From Varroa destructor (taxonomy: Eukaryota > Arthropoda > Arachnida > Mesostigmata > Varroidae), in assembly GCF_002443255.2 (NCBI RefSeq), contig NW_019211454.1, positions 6,531,440-6,595,439 of the forward strand: a DNA stretch of 64,000 nucleotides, read 5' to 3'. The notes beneath the pieces were generated by a model. That model made no database searches. It saw only the letters and a list, made by a program, of their open reading frames with translations, and was not told where the DNA came from. Below, piece after piece: positions 1 to 13,040 of the stretch. Made by a program: the position numbers and the translations under genes. The first letter of the stretch is position 1; the number at the start of each line of letters is the position of its first letter.

Positions 1-1683
1 GCCTATTTCCGAAGCGCGTTTCTATCATTCGTCGAAACAGTATGTGCATCAGCTTACCTAACTTAAACATGTAGGATATCGCCTGTTTTCTAGTGGAGAA
101 AATAGCAGACGATATTCTACCTCCACGGTCACTGCTATTCTCAATTAGGCCTATCAGTTGGCAAAACAGGTGCACTTTATAGGAAATATAGTAAACCAAT
201 TATCGCTATATTACTATCGTCTATCCTTTCTAACATCGTATACATACTGGCATTGTTGATTGACAATAGTGCATCTCATTGGATCTTTGCATAGTTTCAT
301 GCGAGAGTTCGTACGCTATCGAAATCCCGTTAACGTCCCGGTGATGGGTTGCACCTACAAAATCACAGCGGATCTCTGAACCTGTGCCACTGAAACCAAC
401 CTGGACTTTTGTCAACTGCCCTACTTCCCGGTTCGAGCAGAAGATCTTGTACCTCTAATGTCGAATACCCACCATGGTTTCCGTAAGATAAGTATACGTT
501 GTTAATACAGCATAATCATAGCAATCACATACCATTCAAGCATTTAGTTAGAATCGTCGGGCTAGAATCTTCGCAAAAGCGCAAAACCTAAATAATGAGT
601 AGCTTTCCAAAACCGATAACTTGGTTTAACGTTCACTACCTCACGACTTCATCATGTCAATATCTCTTGGTAAAATCATAGAATAGATATATAACTAAAT
701 GAATTCGTAATCATTATCTGGCAAAAATCGAAACGTTTAAAAGAGGGTTTACGTTTATTTAGCATTGCGGATTAAACAGAACATATAGTCAATCAAGATA
801 ACCGTTGCATTACTCTGAACAGAACACTTGCGCATCAAAGCTTTGACTTAAAAAATCTAACATTACAGAGAACTAGCAAGTAGTAGCGTGATATAATAGC
901 GGATACGCTCACGGAATACAACTACCGAGCTAAGAGTACTCATTAGTCACATTTACATCAGAGTCTGTAAAGAGCTGTAAACATTGATAAACCAGTCTTT
1001 GAAAACTCAAAGTGCGCTAACCCCATTGAGAACCGATAAGACTATGAGTAAAACATCACGAATACACGGCGTAGCTTTTTGATGTAACTGCTAACATAAT
1101 TATACCTAATGATTGCCATTGCTGCTGTTTTTTTGCGCGTGGCAGCAGGACAACAATTTGAGGCCTTCTGTTGAACTGCTGAAATCGTTTCGTCATGTTA
1201 CCTGTCGCCCCAATTGTCCAGCGTCGTCACTAAGCCAAATCACGTACTAATATTTCTATTACTGGCGTGACAAGTATAAAAATCCATGATGCGTCAGAAG
1301 CAATAACGGCATACTTTCGTACAAATAGACTTATTGCCTTTTTCGTTTCATCTCCTTTGGCCAGCCCAGTGGGTTTGGCCGAAGCCCGAAGGACGAGGCC
1401 AAAGCTATAAGCCTGCTATTTCAATAAATATGCGTACGCCCGCACCGGAGACACGACAGGGAGACGATTTACGACTGATGATTCTATCAGACCCTACTAC
1501 TTTTTCTGCGGATTTTGTTTTTGCGAGTCTTGCGTAAATTGTTTACGTGGTTTGGCACGTCATCGGGTCGTTGGGGGACTGGGACAGCTGACGGGTTTCT
1601 GGATTTTTTTTTATAAGGAACAAGCAAGTGAAACGGGATAGAGGTGTATCTCTATATTCTAGTATAGTGCAAATTGGTACTTT

Positions 1684-1706
1684 ATATTATTATTATTATT
1701 TATTAG
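1684..1706. repeat. (TTA)n microsatellite
   Basis: This is a short, slightly imperfect run of TAT/TTA trinucleotides in AT-rich sequence. It is a common slippage product, with no sign of function. Confidence 0.8.
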
Positions 1707-3780
1707 TTACTAACTAGTTGGTTATTTATGTACTCCTAAGTATGTAATGAATACCGTACCCGGCTTTCCTAGTTTCATATAGTTTTCAATTGCAGGACTC
1801 AATATATAAGACGTAAGAGCGCTATTGTTTTTCTTGTACCACCTTTGGCGTGGAAACAATTCTTCGAAGTCATCTCTTTACGTATAACCTTAAAGACTTG
1901 CCCTTATTAAAGGTCTAATCAAAATGGGTCTGGCAAATCAGATGAAAGAAAATTGGTTAAGACCTCAATTGGGTCACCTGTTGCGATAAGTAATGTAGCT
2001 AGCTATATTGATGGAAATCAAAAATGTTTAAAGATCGAAGCAATCATACCGGAGGACTCATCACTTTTTCTACGAAAACCTTTTGCGTTTTACATTCACA
2101 TGGGCTAACATTATATACACATTCACTATAAAAATGTACATTTAAAAACATACAAGCGATTGTATTTGAAACAGCTAATTTCAGTGCCTATTATGGAGGC
2201 TGTCTACATCTATAAGGCAAGAAGAAATAAATCAGTAAAGCACTGTCGTTATTCTTATTTACCCTAACGGATATGCGACCAGCCAGCTCCAAATGAACCA
2301 TCCCAAACCTTCATATCCCATAAACAGACTCTGATTTACATTTGCGTCCTAGTATTTTGCGGAGCACACTTTTCCAATTGCTCATAACGTCTGCCGACAT
2401 TCAGCCATTCATGCTAGTCCTTTCGTCTAACTCATTCGAATCCATTTCCCTTCGGATGACTCTGTTGTCTTCGAATGACTGTTCTCCCTGCCTCCAACAT
2501 TAGCTGAAAAGTTAGCAGCAGCTTCAAATCAACTGAATTGAGTTGTGGTTTTTCGTGGCGTTCCAAGATATAGATCGAGGGTGGCCTGGGTCGAAAGTTG
2601 GGGTGTATCTAAAGGCTTTTGCGCAAACTTCGTGGCCTCAAGCGTGGTGGAATGAAATGACGCCAAACCAACCTTTCACTGTGTCCCGGTTTCAGATCAG
2701 TTCTGAGTACTTCCCCAACCCGTCGTTCACCACATCTCTCGTTCATGTAAGCCGAGATTTAATTGTCTATCTCGCCTACCAAGTATTTGGCAGTTTCTGC
2801 CATTTTTTTTACCGACGTTACTACCGCCGCTGCCTTACTAGAATTTCTCCAGCCAGTACTGTCTGATAATTTTCGCCCTGATACCGCTGCCCTTATCAGT
2901 ACAGCTATACCACAAAAGCAAAGCAGCAGCAATAGCCGCAACAAAACACTATATATATAATTGTATTATATGAATGTACAAACTCAAAAATTTTAAGATC
3001 GGTATACCGGGCCCAATAGATTACTAAATGATAGCGCATGAGGCCAGATCGTAATGAAAGCGTATAACATCTATCATATGTTGTACGGATACACGTGTCC
3101 CCTGGTAAATGAGGACCTATCGTCTCACATATAATGTAGTAAAACGTATAACTATGTGCCGTTTCGTTCCCTTCGATTTAGCCCTTTCCAAACTTCATTA
3201 GCCGTAGCTTCCGTATCATAAATGTCACGGTCAATCTCCACATCCTTTCTTAGCTATGTGCTGATAAGCTATGGGTAGACAGAGGTGATGGCGAGCTTGA
3301 CTTTGCGTACCAAGTACCCTTCAAATACACAAGTACATGTATCTATCTAAAGACTCATGGCGCGCTTCCACTACGCGCATCCTCCGAAATCAAAACAACG
3401 AAGGCATAAATCAAAACAATATGCGAAAAGAAAAAAATCTGCAGTTCTATACCTTCTGATAACTGTGCTGCCCCCTTCGGGGTGTGCAGTTCGCCCAGTC
3501 GGGTATAGGACCACGAGGCACAGGCACTGATATGCGTACTGGAACATGTTGTGTAATGAGCTTCCACAAGCCATATCAGTGGCTTTTGGTTGCGTTAGCA
3601 CTGGTGGGTACATTAAGATTTGGCCGCGTGGCACTCTGAATATAAAAGGGAATTACTGCGAGTCATGTTGAGGCTATGGACAACATTATCCTAACCGGAA
3701 ACCTACAAGGGTTTTGCACATTAGAAAACGACAACTTAATGTAGGATTATAGGTAATGAAAAGCAGCATTGTTCAACGCT

Positions 3781-3808
3781 TACATGGCCACTTGTTAGCG
3801 GCCATGTA
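3781..3808. repeat. Inverted repeat, 9-bp arms, 10-nt spacer
   Basis: TACATGGCC at 3781-3789 is the exact reverse complement of GGCCATGTA at 3800-3808, with spacer acttgttagc. Arms of 9 bp are expected a few times by chance in a window of this size, so this is recorded only as structure. Confidence 0.6.
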
Positions 3809-5040
3809 CGACTGGAAATAATATGCGTGCAAATATGAGTTTCGTCTGTCGATAAGATGATCATTCTGCAGCATTTCTACAGTGCAACCTTGACTCAGCC
3901 TTCATTCGTTTCCTGAAATCTTTGCAAGAAGATATATGTGGAACTCATGAGTCATCGTCTGCATTCCCTACAGATAAAACGTTAATTGTGATTAGGCTGA
4001 ATCTGGACATAGAGGAAATGTATTTGAATAGGCTGCTTATTTTTCTATTCGGTATAACTGTTTACTACTGCCATTGATTTCATAAGCCTATTTCTACTCC
4101 GCAGGAGCCCATACATGCTGCGCTAATAGTTTTGCACTTAAAATGAAACCCGCAACTAGAAGCCCATTGCCGAAGCCGGGAAAAGACACCGTCCATTGGT
4201 TACGGTTTGGCAAGAGCGCTTGTTGACTTCAATTGACTTCTTCACAGCTGTAATTCTTTTCACCTTGTAGAAAACGGGTGTAAAGCCCGTAGGGTGTTCG
4301 TTGGGCAGAAGAAAACAGAGTCAGTTGCGCGGATCGTTAAACAGCAGAACATCTAGATACCCCCATATTAATTCTAAGTGAGACGGGTCCGTACCAGACG
4401 AAATGACTTAGTAACACAACTGAGTAACTGTGAAGTATTGTTTGCACTGGTTAATTCGATCACACGATTACTCGATCTCGATTCTATGGTGATTCTATAG
4501 TAAACTGGCTTGCATCCGTTGTCCTGTATTTGGGACACCGATGTGTAACGGTAGCTCCGGTAAATTTAATTAGATTTCGTTCACTTTACTTTTGTTTTTA
4601 GGTCGAATTGCTACGACCTTGTGGCCAATTTTAAAGGTTGCTTTTCTTAGCAATAAAGCACTCTTCTTACTATGCCACAATAAAGGCGGGTACCAAAAAC
4701 TAAATAGTATTGACTAACACATACTAATATCGTACGCATGAGGCTCTTTTATCGGCGTATTTCGACTTTATGTACAATAATAACAACGTCCAGATCAACT
4801 GCCGCCATATGTTTACGCTTTATGCTATGGTGATTAGATATATTAACCAACTCTTTCAACTTCCCGTTCCCTGCCACACCCCATTTCTAAATTGTCGTAT
4901 TCTCTAAAAATAAAAAAATGAAAGACTATATTACTATGTTATTGATTGGTGATACAATTGTTGTAGCAGTCATAGGAAAAGCCGCAACTGTGTCGTTCAC
5001 CGAAGGGCTACAAAAGCAGAACGCATTCTCACGATAACGG

Positions 5041-5950
5041 AGTTACCCCTTTCCCATTTACCCTTGTCCCCTAGCTCTTCCCTCGTTCATTTTTTCGTGC
5101 TGTTTTACGTTTTCCTTCCTGTTGCTGCGATTGATCGACGATACGTGGGATAAGGCAGAAAACAGGTGGCCACAGAAATCCACGCTGCGGATTTCGGCCT
5201 CGATTGAGCATCTCGATGACCGACCTATTGCTAACTATTCGCAGTTGCTACTGAAGCAGTACTAAGGAACGAGTGCTGGCTAAGCTCCATCGATGACGAC
5301 GGATTTGGAAGAGCTCAGGGGTATCCTCAGGGTGGTAGGCATTAGGAACTTACTTGCCATTGGCGTGCCGACTCCTCCAGCGTACGTCAGCACTTGATGA
5401 AGGGGTCCCTTGAAGACTAACAGAAGTCGTTCTACGGTGAGGGGACTTAGCTTACCTCTTGGTTCAGTGACCGCTCATTCACTTCCGTTCATTTGACGTT
5501 ACGCTGTGGCTAGCCGTGACCTAGCTTCGCTCTACAACACTGTACTATCGGTATCTGCCTATCTTAGTCCTGTACCTTGTTCCTCAGATCTACTTGGTTT
5601 TCCTACCTTTGCCCTTGTCGTCTGTTAGTCCTCTGTGATATCTCCCTCTACACGCCTTACTGGCGAAGCTGCAGAGGGTTTGTTGCCGGACGGTTGGCTC
5701 TTTCGTTTACGCCGGCTACTTACATCGTTTCTGTTTCAGTCTGTCCTGCACGATCCCGCCATAAGATTGGTCCGATGATAGCTGCCAGACCGTGGCGTTC
5801 TTTGCTACTAATATTGCGAAGACGATTCCTCCAACCTAACCTTTTTCACCTATCCATGCCACCAACATACCACTCGACAGAGATACATATACACATATTG
5901 TTTTTAGATGTAAGAAGCTACACTGTTGTCCGGTAATACAGCTGTATAAT
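5041..5950. other. C/T-rich patch, no gene recognised
   Basis: GC is higher than in the surroundings and the plus strand is rich in pyrimidines, so plus-strand stop codons are rare. The 119-codon frame at 5577-5936 uses a non-ATG start, is strongly biased in composition and has no domain motif. On the minus strand a frame at 5354-5474 ends at a good splice donor (GTAAGT, reading minus at 5353-5348), so a small exon is possible. The patch resembles those at 18, 25 and 38 kb that carry retroelement motifs, but I find no motif here. Confidence 0.4.
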
Positions 5951-6361
5951 ACTTACCGGGTGGCCCTGCATCATTACTGGCTTGTTCTGGCAAGTCGCGA
6001 GACAGATCGCTTAGTTTTAGCCAACACGATACCCAGGACTGTCCTGCTAAATGGCTCAATTCTATTAACAAAGTTCGTTATTCGTGGAACCGTTTGTGTA
6101 ATGTAGATTATGCCATAGACTAACAAATAAGAGCCTTTCTCGCCAATGCGATTTGGTCGAAGGTCTTCCGCCAAAAAAACAGACTGATCAGGGACTTGGT
6201 ATTAAGTACAGGACAACACATGTATGGAAGTCTATAACAATAACATCATATGTGATTAAATCTAAAATATCATATATGTTAATCACGACTCTAGGGAATG
6301 TTATGAATATTGTTTAATTGCATAGCCTACGTCATATCTAAATGACGTTTTTTCTCAACAG

Positions 6362-6577
6362 ATGACTAGGGTTGAACTAGCTTTCACCTCAGTTAGTTCA
6401 GTAACAAGTAACAAACCCCATCCGCAAGACAACTCTTTTCGACCAATATCATTGTTGATCCACTTGTGCAAGTGCTTTAAGAGAAACTCGCTTTTCAGTT
6501 TATTTTATCATTATTATTTACGAAAGAATAAGCATCGATTCGTGAGATTACCTCTTTTGAGCGATTTTGTCTGCTGA
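6362..6577 (+). pseudogene. Non-LTR retrotransposon reverse-transcriptase fragment
   Basis: This frame starts at an ATG and runs 71 codons. Residues 24-32 read NSFRPISLL, the RPISLL block found at the start of the reverse-transcriptase domain of LINE-type (non-LTR) retrotransposons. There it copies element RNA into DNA at the target site. The following residues fit the same domain: a hydrophobic-Lys-x-Phe-Lys-Arg stretch at 34-41 matches the usual LxKxFER, and residues 58-70 (HRFVRLPLLSDFV) resemble the QHGF block with a Ser/Leu-rich tail. The upstream NKPHPQD also suits the Lys-Pro spacer that often precedes RPISLL. No endonuclease, catalytic YADD or 3' tail was found nearby, so this is a short, decayed piece. 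The motif match is visible; membership of a particular clade cannot be judged. Confidence 0.5.
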
Positions 6578-6582
6578 AACAG

Positions 6583-6952
6583 GCTCGAAGCTATGCTCAG
6601 GGAGCCGATCGAAATTGCAGGATCTACATATCCGATACCTCAAAGTAGCAACACAGCAGCCAGTAAGAGAGGAAGTGACTCTCAAACTGCTAATCCCGCG
6701 TGACTCGGTCTCCTCGCAGCCGTCAATGGTGGTGAGCTACGGCAAACGGCTATTGGTTTGCAGAAGCTGAGGCAAACTTGGGTTTCGCCAAGTTGGGGCG
6801 AGCAGTTTTTGCTGTTCGGGTCAAGGCGGCAAGCGGAAAACGACCAGGTCGCAAATAAGTTTCTGTTGTCTCCACACTCGTCAGCGTTCACTTCTTCATT
6901 AAGCTGCTACTGCTGCTGGCCTCTTGGCCTGTCGTCTCTAACGATGCACTAA
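6583..6952 (+). CDS. Candidate two-exon reading downstream of the RT fragment
   Basis: The frame of the RT fragment continues here with one stop (TGA at 6701-6703). That stop lies inside a segment that looks like an intron: donor GTAAGA at 6663, a branch-point-like CTAAT, then a pyrimidine run ending ctcctcgcag at 6719 (57 nt). Reading across it is in phase and gives about 100 open codons to a TAA at 6950-6952, with no domain that I recognise. An acceptor-like cag ends at 6582. It could be host exons, or simply more of the decayed element with chance splice signals. Confidence 0.2.
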
Positions 6953-7353
6953 ACGAGTCGTACTAATCTAACGCTATAACGGAGCCATAAAGATATCGCG
7001 GCGCTGGTGGTAATCGAAGTTTATGTCCGGGAATCACGCCTAGTTCTGTACGAACTACAGTCGACATTCGTCGTCTATCCCTGTTGGTCTAGTTGAACTG
7101 TAAGCATTGCCAAGGACCAAGCGGTATTCATCAAGCGAACGGTTAAGCTTAGTCACAATTTCAGACACGTGGGCCCTTCATATGAAATTGGAGAAAGGAG
7201 GTACACACTAGTAATACCAATAACAACAAGCAGAAGTAACCGGTGAAGTAATACTAACAACAGGGCAAGAGTTCGGATAGTGCTAGGCGCTTTATAACTA
7301 CCTCAGTATCGAGCACTTCACGACCCAGCCGGTCAACCCCTAATACTTCAATT

Positions 7354-7608
7354 GTGCCCAGTTGCACGCAGTATTGCTACGATAGTATACTGCTTCGTTT
7401 CGACAACGACGGCATCCGAGGCATTCAACGAAAACTGGGCTTTCAAAGTTGGTTTTCGCAATGTTCAGCACGAAGGGTACCAACAGGAACATGTTTGCGG
7501 AATCTCCTTTCCACTAGACGGATCACAGGGAGTGGGATTTACTTGTTATTGGCAATCTCAACCATCCCCGAAATGTTACCACTTGGGGACAAATTGGAAG
7601 TAAGATAA
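7354..7608 (+). CDS. Candidate exon, function unknown
   Basis: Two plus frames are open together across this stretch. The better one has an acceptor-like sequence (tacttcaattgtgcccag, ending 7361) and a good donor (GAA, then GTAAGA from 7600), giving a possible exon at 7362-7599. Its last 25 residues include a hydrophobic run (GIYLLLAISTIP). There is no recognised domain and no ATG, and no partner exon could be chosen with a matching phase. Chance remains quite possible. Confidence 0.15.
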   Translation: MPSCTQYCYDSILLRFDNDGIRGIQRKLGFQSWFSQCSARRVPTGTCLRNLLSTRRITGSGIYLLLAISTIPEMLPLGDKLEVR

Positions 7609-10600
7609 GTAAATGTAAATATTTCCGAAGTTACGCCTAGTCTTGTCGGATTACATGTCTTCGGAATTAGCGTGAATGATGCTAGAGGAAATGCAGATGA
7701 CGTGTCCTAAGGCGATGGGAGATTCATATAATAAGCAAAAGGAAATGTCACAATAACGACTCGAGTAGGTACGACTGTTTGTGCAACGAACTATGGTATG
7801 GTTTCGATATAGAAAAAAAAACAAATAGCTGTCCCTATTAACAAAATTTACTTGAAGATCAATTCGATATGAAAAGTGAGAAGAAGAACAGTCACCAATA
7901 CAATATTGTGCTGGGAATTGCCTAACTGCTATGTATAGGTATTATGATAAACAAACATAAATGAAATGTTTCAAAGGACAATCATTGCACTTAATATAAT
8001 ATTAATACGCTTACAGTTAACTATGATTATGCATATGGATCTAGATTTCATCTTTACAGTGTTCAAATGGCAGCGAATCAAATTGTCATTTGATTTGGAA
8101 ATACGACGTGGTCCTGTTTAAATTCAATAACGCGTGCCTGAAAACAGAAGTGTTTTTACAGCACGTTTATGTATAGGTTTCTGGGTTTACTTCGAAACCT
8201 TTCTTATAATATGTTTATCTACCGTTTCACTTACGCAGAACTCTTTTAATGCATATGTGCACTTACGACATGAATACAGCTATATTATTATTATTATTCT
8301 TCATTAGTAATGGTTACTATACTGTAGCTATATGACAAGCCTTTTTAGTTCCTTCCAGCACACGCTTTTGCCCCAGAGCTTATTCCCGTAAAGTCATCTC
8401 GCCATTAGCACTTCCACACTCACATCTTTACAACAATTACTAAGAACTAGCAATAAAGGAGTTAACTGGGTAGACGGTTCACGAGAAAGGCCGACGGGCT
8501 TGGTCCGGCTTCCGTTTGCTGGATGGTGGAACGTCTTACTGCCCATACTGAATAGGCTGGGAAGAATCAGAAACACTGCGAGTCGGATTAGTCGTACGGA
8601 GTCCAGTAAAGTCAGGTAGGCTGAGGGGCCTTCAGGATAGTTGTGTTAAAAGTTTGGAAGGAGCGGTGACAGTTGGCCGGTGGTACGGGTAAGAGGCGCT
8701 AGTGACAAAGAGGCCCATTGTTTGCGCACGGCTGGAAAAGACAGAACTCGAGCGGCCAAGGGGAATGGCGGATGTAACTAATGCAACCGTGTAACTTTTC
8801 TATCTCCCTATCTAGCCACCGTGTTCGACCTTTTTGACCTTTAGATAAGTCGAAGGTATTCGTTGTTAGCACTGACCATGCTAAATGTGTTTCAATCGAC
8901 GTTTTCGACGCTGCTTCTCCATACCGTCGATAAGCTCGAACCTCGTTTTCAACCGTAAGCAAGGCTGTCATTTTGAAAACGAGAATGAGCAATAGTAATG
9001 AAGGGTGCGGCGTCATTTGCGCATCGAAAAGTTTTTCAGTCAACAAACAAGCAATCTGCGCGACAATAGAGTTTCTCTTTAGTTAGTAGATGACTCTAAG
9101 TTCATCTTGGGTTTTGGAGTCCACTCGGTCGCGTTCGAAGCAGTCTTCTGTTTAAATCCGCGTAGTAGCTTGTTCGGTCGATAATGTAATTACTAAAGAT
9201 AATAAAAATCGCAATCAGCTATAGCCGTGTAAGGCGTTGATTCTTGGCCGTTAACGAAACTTATGTTGCTGCTAATGTGTGACTTATGTAGAGGAGAGTA
9301 GCGTTCCGACGACTTTCGGGCAAGGGGTGTCTTCAAATCAGCTTAGAGTTAGAACAAGTTACAAATACCAGTATAAGAGGTTTGGTTTCTTAAAGTAACT
9401 AGATGGCTTGTTTGTTTGAACAGAAAGAGACAAACGCGCCGCTTGTCGCCGCCCGTTAAGGTCTGCATTGCTAACATTACTTTACCCGTCGTTTAACCAA
9501 CTTTGATTCAGGCCTTTGGTTAGATTGGCACTGCAAGCGCTGAATGCTCACGTACTCAACGGAGTTACGGCGCGTCTGGTTAGAAGCATAAGACACGTCG
9601 AATTATCTGTGAGTCGTCAGCGCGTGGCCTAAAACAATCGCAGACAGTCGAGTCTTTCTGCCTCCGAATATGATGGGAAATGGTAAACATGCAGTAAGAA
9701 GGTTCTCCTACGCGCTAAGACCTGCGTTAGTTTCTGTGGGAAACATGAAATCGGCTAATAATGAGTTAGTCCATTGAAATGAACACTTTCCCGATATAGA
9801 AACGAGAGTCTAACGTAAAAGGCAAAGGGGGTCTATAGACGAGTGAACTCAGGGGAGAAGTGACAATGCAGCGCGACCGACGGATATTTAAATGTAAGAT
9901 CGGGAGGTTTTGCTCCTTTGCCAAATTGTTACGACGATAGCGGTAATTATTATTAGTTGGCTGGGTATACGTATAAAAGTACATCTAAGTCAGGAGCATG
10001 ACCCCATCATCGTCCCAAGTTCACCTTATGGAAAGAGGTTATGTTTCAGTACAGCTAACGACAACGCATCAAATGGAAGCTAAATCGAGTAATTTCTGCC
10101 GATGCAATGATATTTCTTCTTCAATTAAGTGACATCTATATGATTTTTGTTAGCTTGTCTATTATCCTATAAAGCCTATGGATGCTAGATACTCTAAAAG
10201 TTGATCAGTACCATTTTACCCTAATCACCATCTGTACACGTGATTACGTCTAGTATTTACGTTATCACTATAGGTTTCTTATATAAGCACAGAAGAACCC
10301 ACCAATTTTCTTGAAAGTTCTTGTTTTGCCTTCGATGAGCCTCTAATGTTATCGTTGGTCGGCAACGTCGCGATGCAATGTCAGTGCGCCGTGGCTATTC
10401 TGGCGCTGATCTTTGCACGGCTGGGTGGCTGCGAACGAGGCCGGTGCTGAGGTTTGTAAGGTGAGTTCCATGAACATGAGGACACCTTTTCACCAGAAGC
10501 AGGATCAAGCGAGCGGGCTGAGGCCGTTTCCCGCGAGCCAAACAAATAACTATAAATATGTATGACCCAGATGTCACGAACTGGGACGCGTCATATGACC

Positions 10601-12056
10601 GCTTCTATCCACTGATGTCTCCATTACTATGCGATGTGATTAAGTGTTCTAAATAAATTCGCGAAGCGCGAACTGTCCCGAGGCTTACGCGACGGATAGC
10701 TCCACATGTTTCTCGACAGTCGACCTGAAGTTCATATAACAGTGAAGAGATGAAACTAACAAGAAATTTTATGTATATACAAAAAACCGATATTCATTAC
10801 CATAATGCGGTGCAAGTAATCAGTGATGCGTACAGAGGATATCCGCTAATATCCGGGCTAAACCGTATTTAATAGACAGGCAAGCATAAGAAAGGGATCC
10901 AGCCTTAACGACGACGCGAATGAAGATGCTAAATTTGTCAGTCAAACGGTAAAGAACATGGCTGCACAGTGTTTAAATTTGCGCACTTATCCGGTGACGG
11001 TGAATGCGGCTATAATAGTACTAAATAGGATGGGAAAAAAAAAGGCTATTTTTATCTATGCCGATACGACTGAATGAGTTTTAGTTGATTCATTTCTTTC
11101 CTAAATTCATGTCACCCTATTCTAGGGTTAGGTTGACAGCAGTTGAAATCGAAATTTATTGTTTGCATGTACTAGGACAACATAGAGATCCGTATTAGCT
11201 TTGGTGTATTATACGTTTGTAGAGCTGAAGTTTAGATAAAACATCAACTTGGCGAAAAAGTGTATATACATATGTATAGTATATTAACCATATTTATAGT
11301 ACAGTATAGCTTCATTAAAAGTGTTCGTGCAGGAGGGCAAAAAGGCACACATTTCAAGGGTATTTGTTGTTTATTTGGAAGGTCAGATCAGACGAACGGA
11401 TCTTTGAGCTGTGTTCGTGAGGGGAGAAGTGTTTAGTAAGGAAGAGACGACTGGTTATATGTTTGAATGCCAAATGAACGCCCCGGCACACGACAAATCA
11501 ACCAGGGTTGCAAAAAACTACGACTGGCACTTATGAAAGGGACGGTGAAAGCAAATGGCGAGTTAAAGTTAAGTCTGTTTGCCGAGCAGAGAATCTGGTG
11601 TATTGAGTATCACGGCGCCATTCCTTTAACAGCGTATACGAGATATGTACTGTTGTAGACGAGGAACAGGCATGTAACTGATTCGTCTTTAATATCCGTT
11701 TATCTGACTGAAGAGACTGAAAGCGTAGTTTACGATCTTCTGCCAGCTAGAGCGTTTAGCGGGCTTTAATAAGATGACAATGGCATAAAGCCCCAAGAAG
11801 AAATTTCCTCGGGTAATAAACGTGACCAATCACTCACATTGTGATCATTTGAGATCTAACGAGAAATCTTTTTTTACCAACTCTCTCTTATGATTAGCCA
11901 AAAGGGGTTATATTCAGTTGATCGGTTCTGTCCACTTCTGACACCCCGCAGAGCCATCTTTTTTTTTTTATAGAGCAGCTATCTGTCCAGTCGACACCCG
12001 TTAATACGAAAATGGTCCAGCTATGGTAGCTGGTAACTGAACGATTCCCGTATTAG
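7609..12056. other. Non-coding stretch, no gene recognised
   Basis: This stretch is AT-rich to moderate GC. It holds a (TAT)n run at 8284-8298 and a T11 run at 11959-11969. A short hairpin with 8-bp arms and a TGTC loop lies near 8078-8097, and a 7-bp one with a TGG loop at 12017-12033 just beyond the end. A 115-codon minus frame at 8699-9046 is the longest frame, but it lacks a clear acceptor-donor pair and any motif. Confidence 0.55.
8284..8298. repeat. (ATT)5 microsatellite
   Basis: Five perfect ATT units lie in AT-rich sequence. No function is indicated. Confidence 0.75.
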
Positions 12057-12793
12057 TTAGTATTCTTGGTAGTATAAGACATGTAGGTACGTAGTTGTCG
12101 TCGGCCTCGATGCGTAATTTGGCAAGTTGGAAAACGGACCTCGTGCTTGGCTATTCAGAATGAAACTAGCGACAGGTGCTCGGCACGACGTAGCAAGATT
12201 TAACAACCGACATGGCCCAAACAGCATTTTACGCGTTCTAGCTAACTTAGTTTTGTGAGGTTTAACGAAGAAGTCCGCTTCACTACGTATCTTCAATATC
12301 ACTTCACTCTTCTTCGAAGTCCGTCAGGTTCGACAAGTTAAGCTAGAAAAGTAGGCAACAAGTCGCTTTAAACATTTTTATTTCTCTATCTTGCCTTTTT
12401 AGAAAAGCGTATACGCATCGATACGACTAGGGAGCAGGAAATTATATAAAATTGAGTATTGCCGATCGTACTAGTGGGTTGCTGGTTGGTGCTAGTTTTT
12501 TCCATATTTCGACATGCGCCAATGCGGTGTTTTGTAGCTTCGCAGCCCAAGCATATACGCATGATGCCTCGATATCGCGTAGACTGATGTGAAGCGGGTA
12601 TAACTGCTATAATTCTGATGCTTGACGCCATGTTGAAGGTGGGATAAAAGGAGGCGGATCGACAGTTGGCGTCGACAGAGAAATTGAGAAAGGGCACGTT
12701 TTCCGCTTGGTGGGTCGCGCTGGCCGGCATCTTACTTCGAAATACTCGCTTAAATTTACGACGCATGATTTGTTGACAAGGACTTATCAACAA
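12057..12793 (-). pseudogene. Possible decayed gag with CCHC zinc knuckle
   Basis: The 135-codon minus frame at 12386-12793 contains a complete CX2CX4HX4C zinc knuckle, CLGCEATKHRIGAC, encoded at 12512-12553. Knuckles of this spacing bind RNA in the Gag proteins of LTR retrotransposons. The CxxCxxxxHRxxxC form with Arg after His suits BEL/Pao-type elements. About 119 codons downstream, a second minus frame (12057-12302) has SFILNSQARGPF, which loosely resembles a BEL protease block but lacks the catalytic Asp and Gly. No reverse transcriptase or LTR was seen. A lone knuckle has a modest chance of appearing at random in this much sequence, so the call is tentative. Confidence 0.3.
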
Positions 12794-13040
12794 AACTTTG
12801 AAACTGTTTTCGTTTTGAGCGTTTTCACGGGGCCCGTTCCTGTCTTCAATTTTGTTACAAAGGCAAAAAACGAGCCTAGCCTTAAGATCATTTTACGACT
12901 GAGCCAATTAGGAATTAAGGGTATAGAAAATCAAAGATAGAAGGTGAGTCGCTGCATGTCCGCTGCGCTTCCGACAAAGACACGTACGACTCGTTCATGA
13001 GGGAAAACGTATCTAATTCGATAGGTATAACCTATCGCAT

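Larger units (their letters stand above)
1..5040. other. Non-coding stretch, no gene recognised
   Basis: Apart from short frames of 60-107 codons on both strands I see no coding signal here. Contents include a (TTA)n run near 1684-1706 and a 9-bp inverted repeat at 3781-3808. One AT-to-GC-balanced open frame lies on the minus strand at 230-415; it looks protein-like in composition but has no recognisable motif and no clear splice sites. A 107-codon plus frame at 2543-2866 is likewise unsupported. Confidence 0.6.

Noticed and set aside
5354..5474. Minus-strand exon ending at GTAAGT
   Set aside because: Good donor but no acceptor; the frame begins at a stop without a pyrimidine tract.
8699..9046. 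115-codon minus frame with balanced, protein-like composition
   Set aside because: Several frames of this length are expected from the stop-codon frequency; no motif, ATG or good splice pair.
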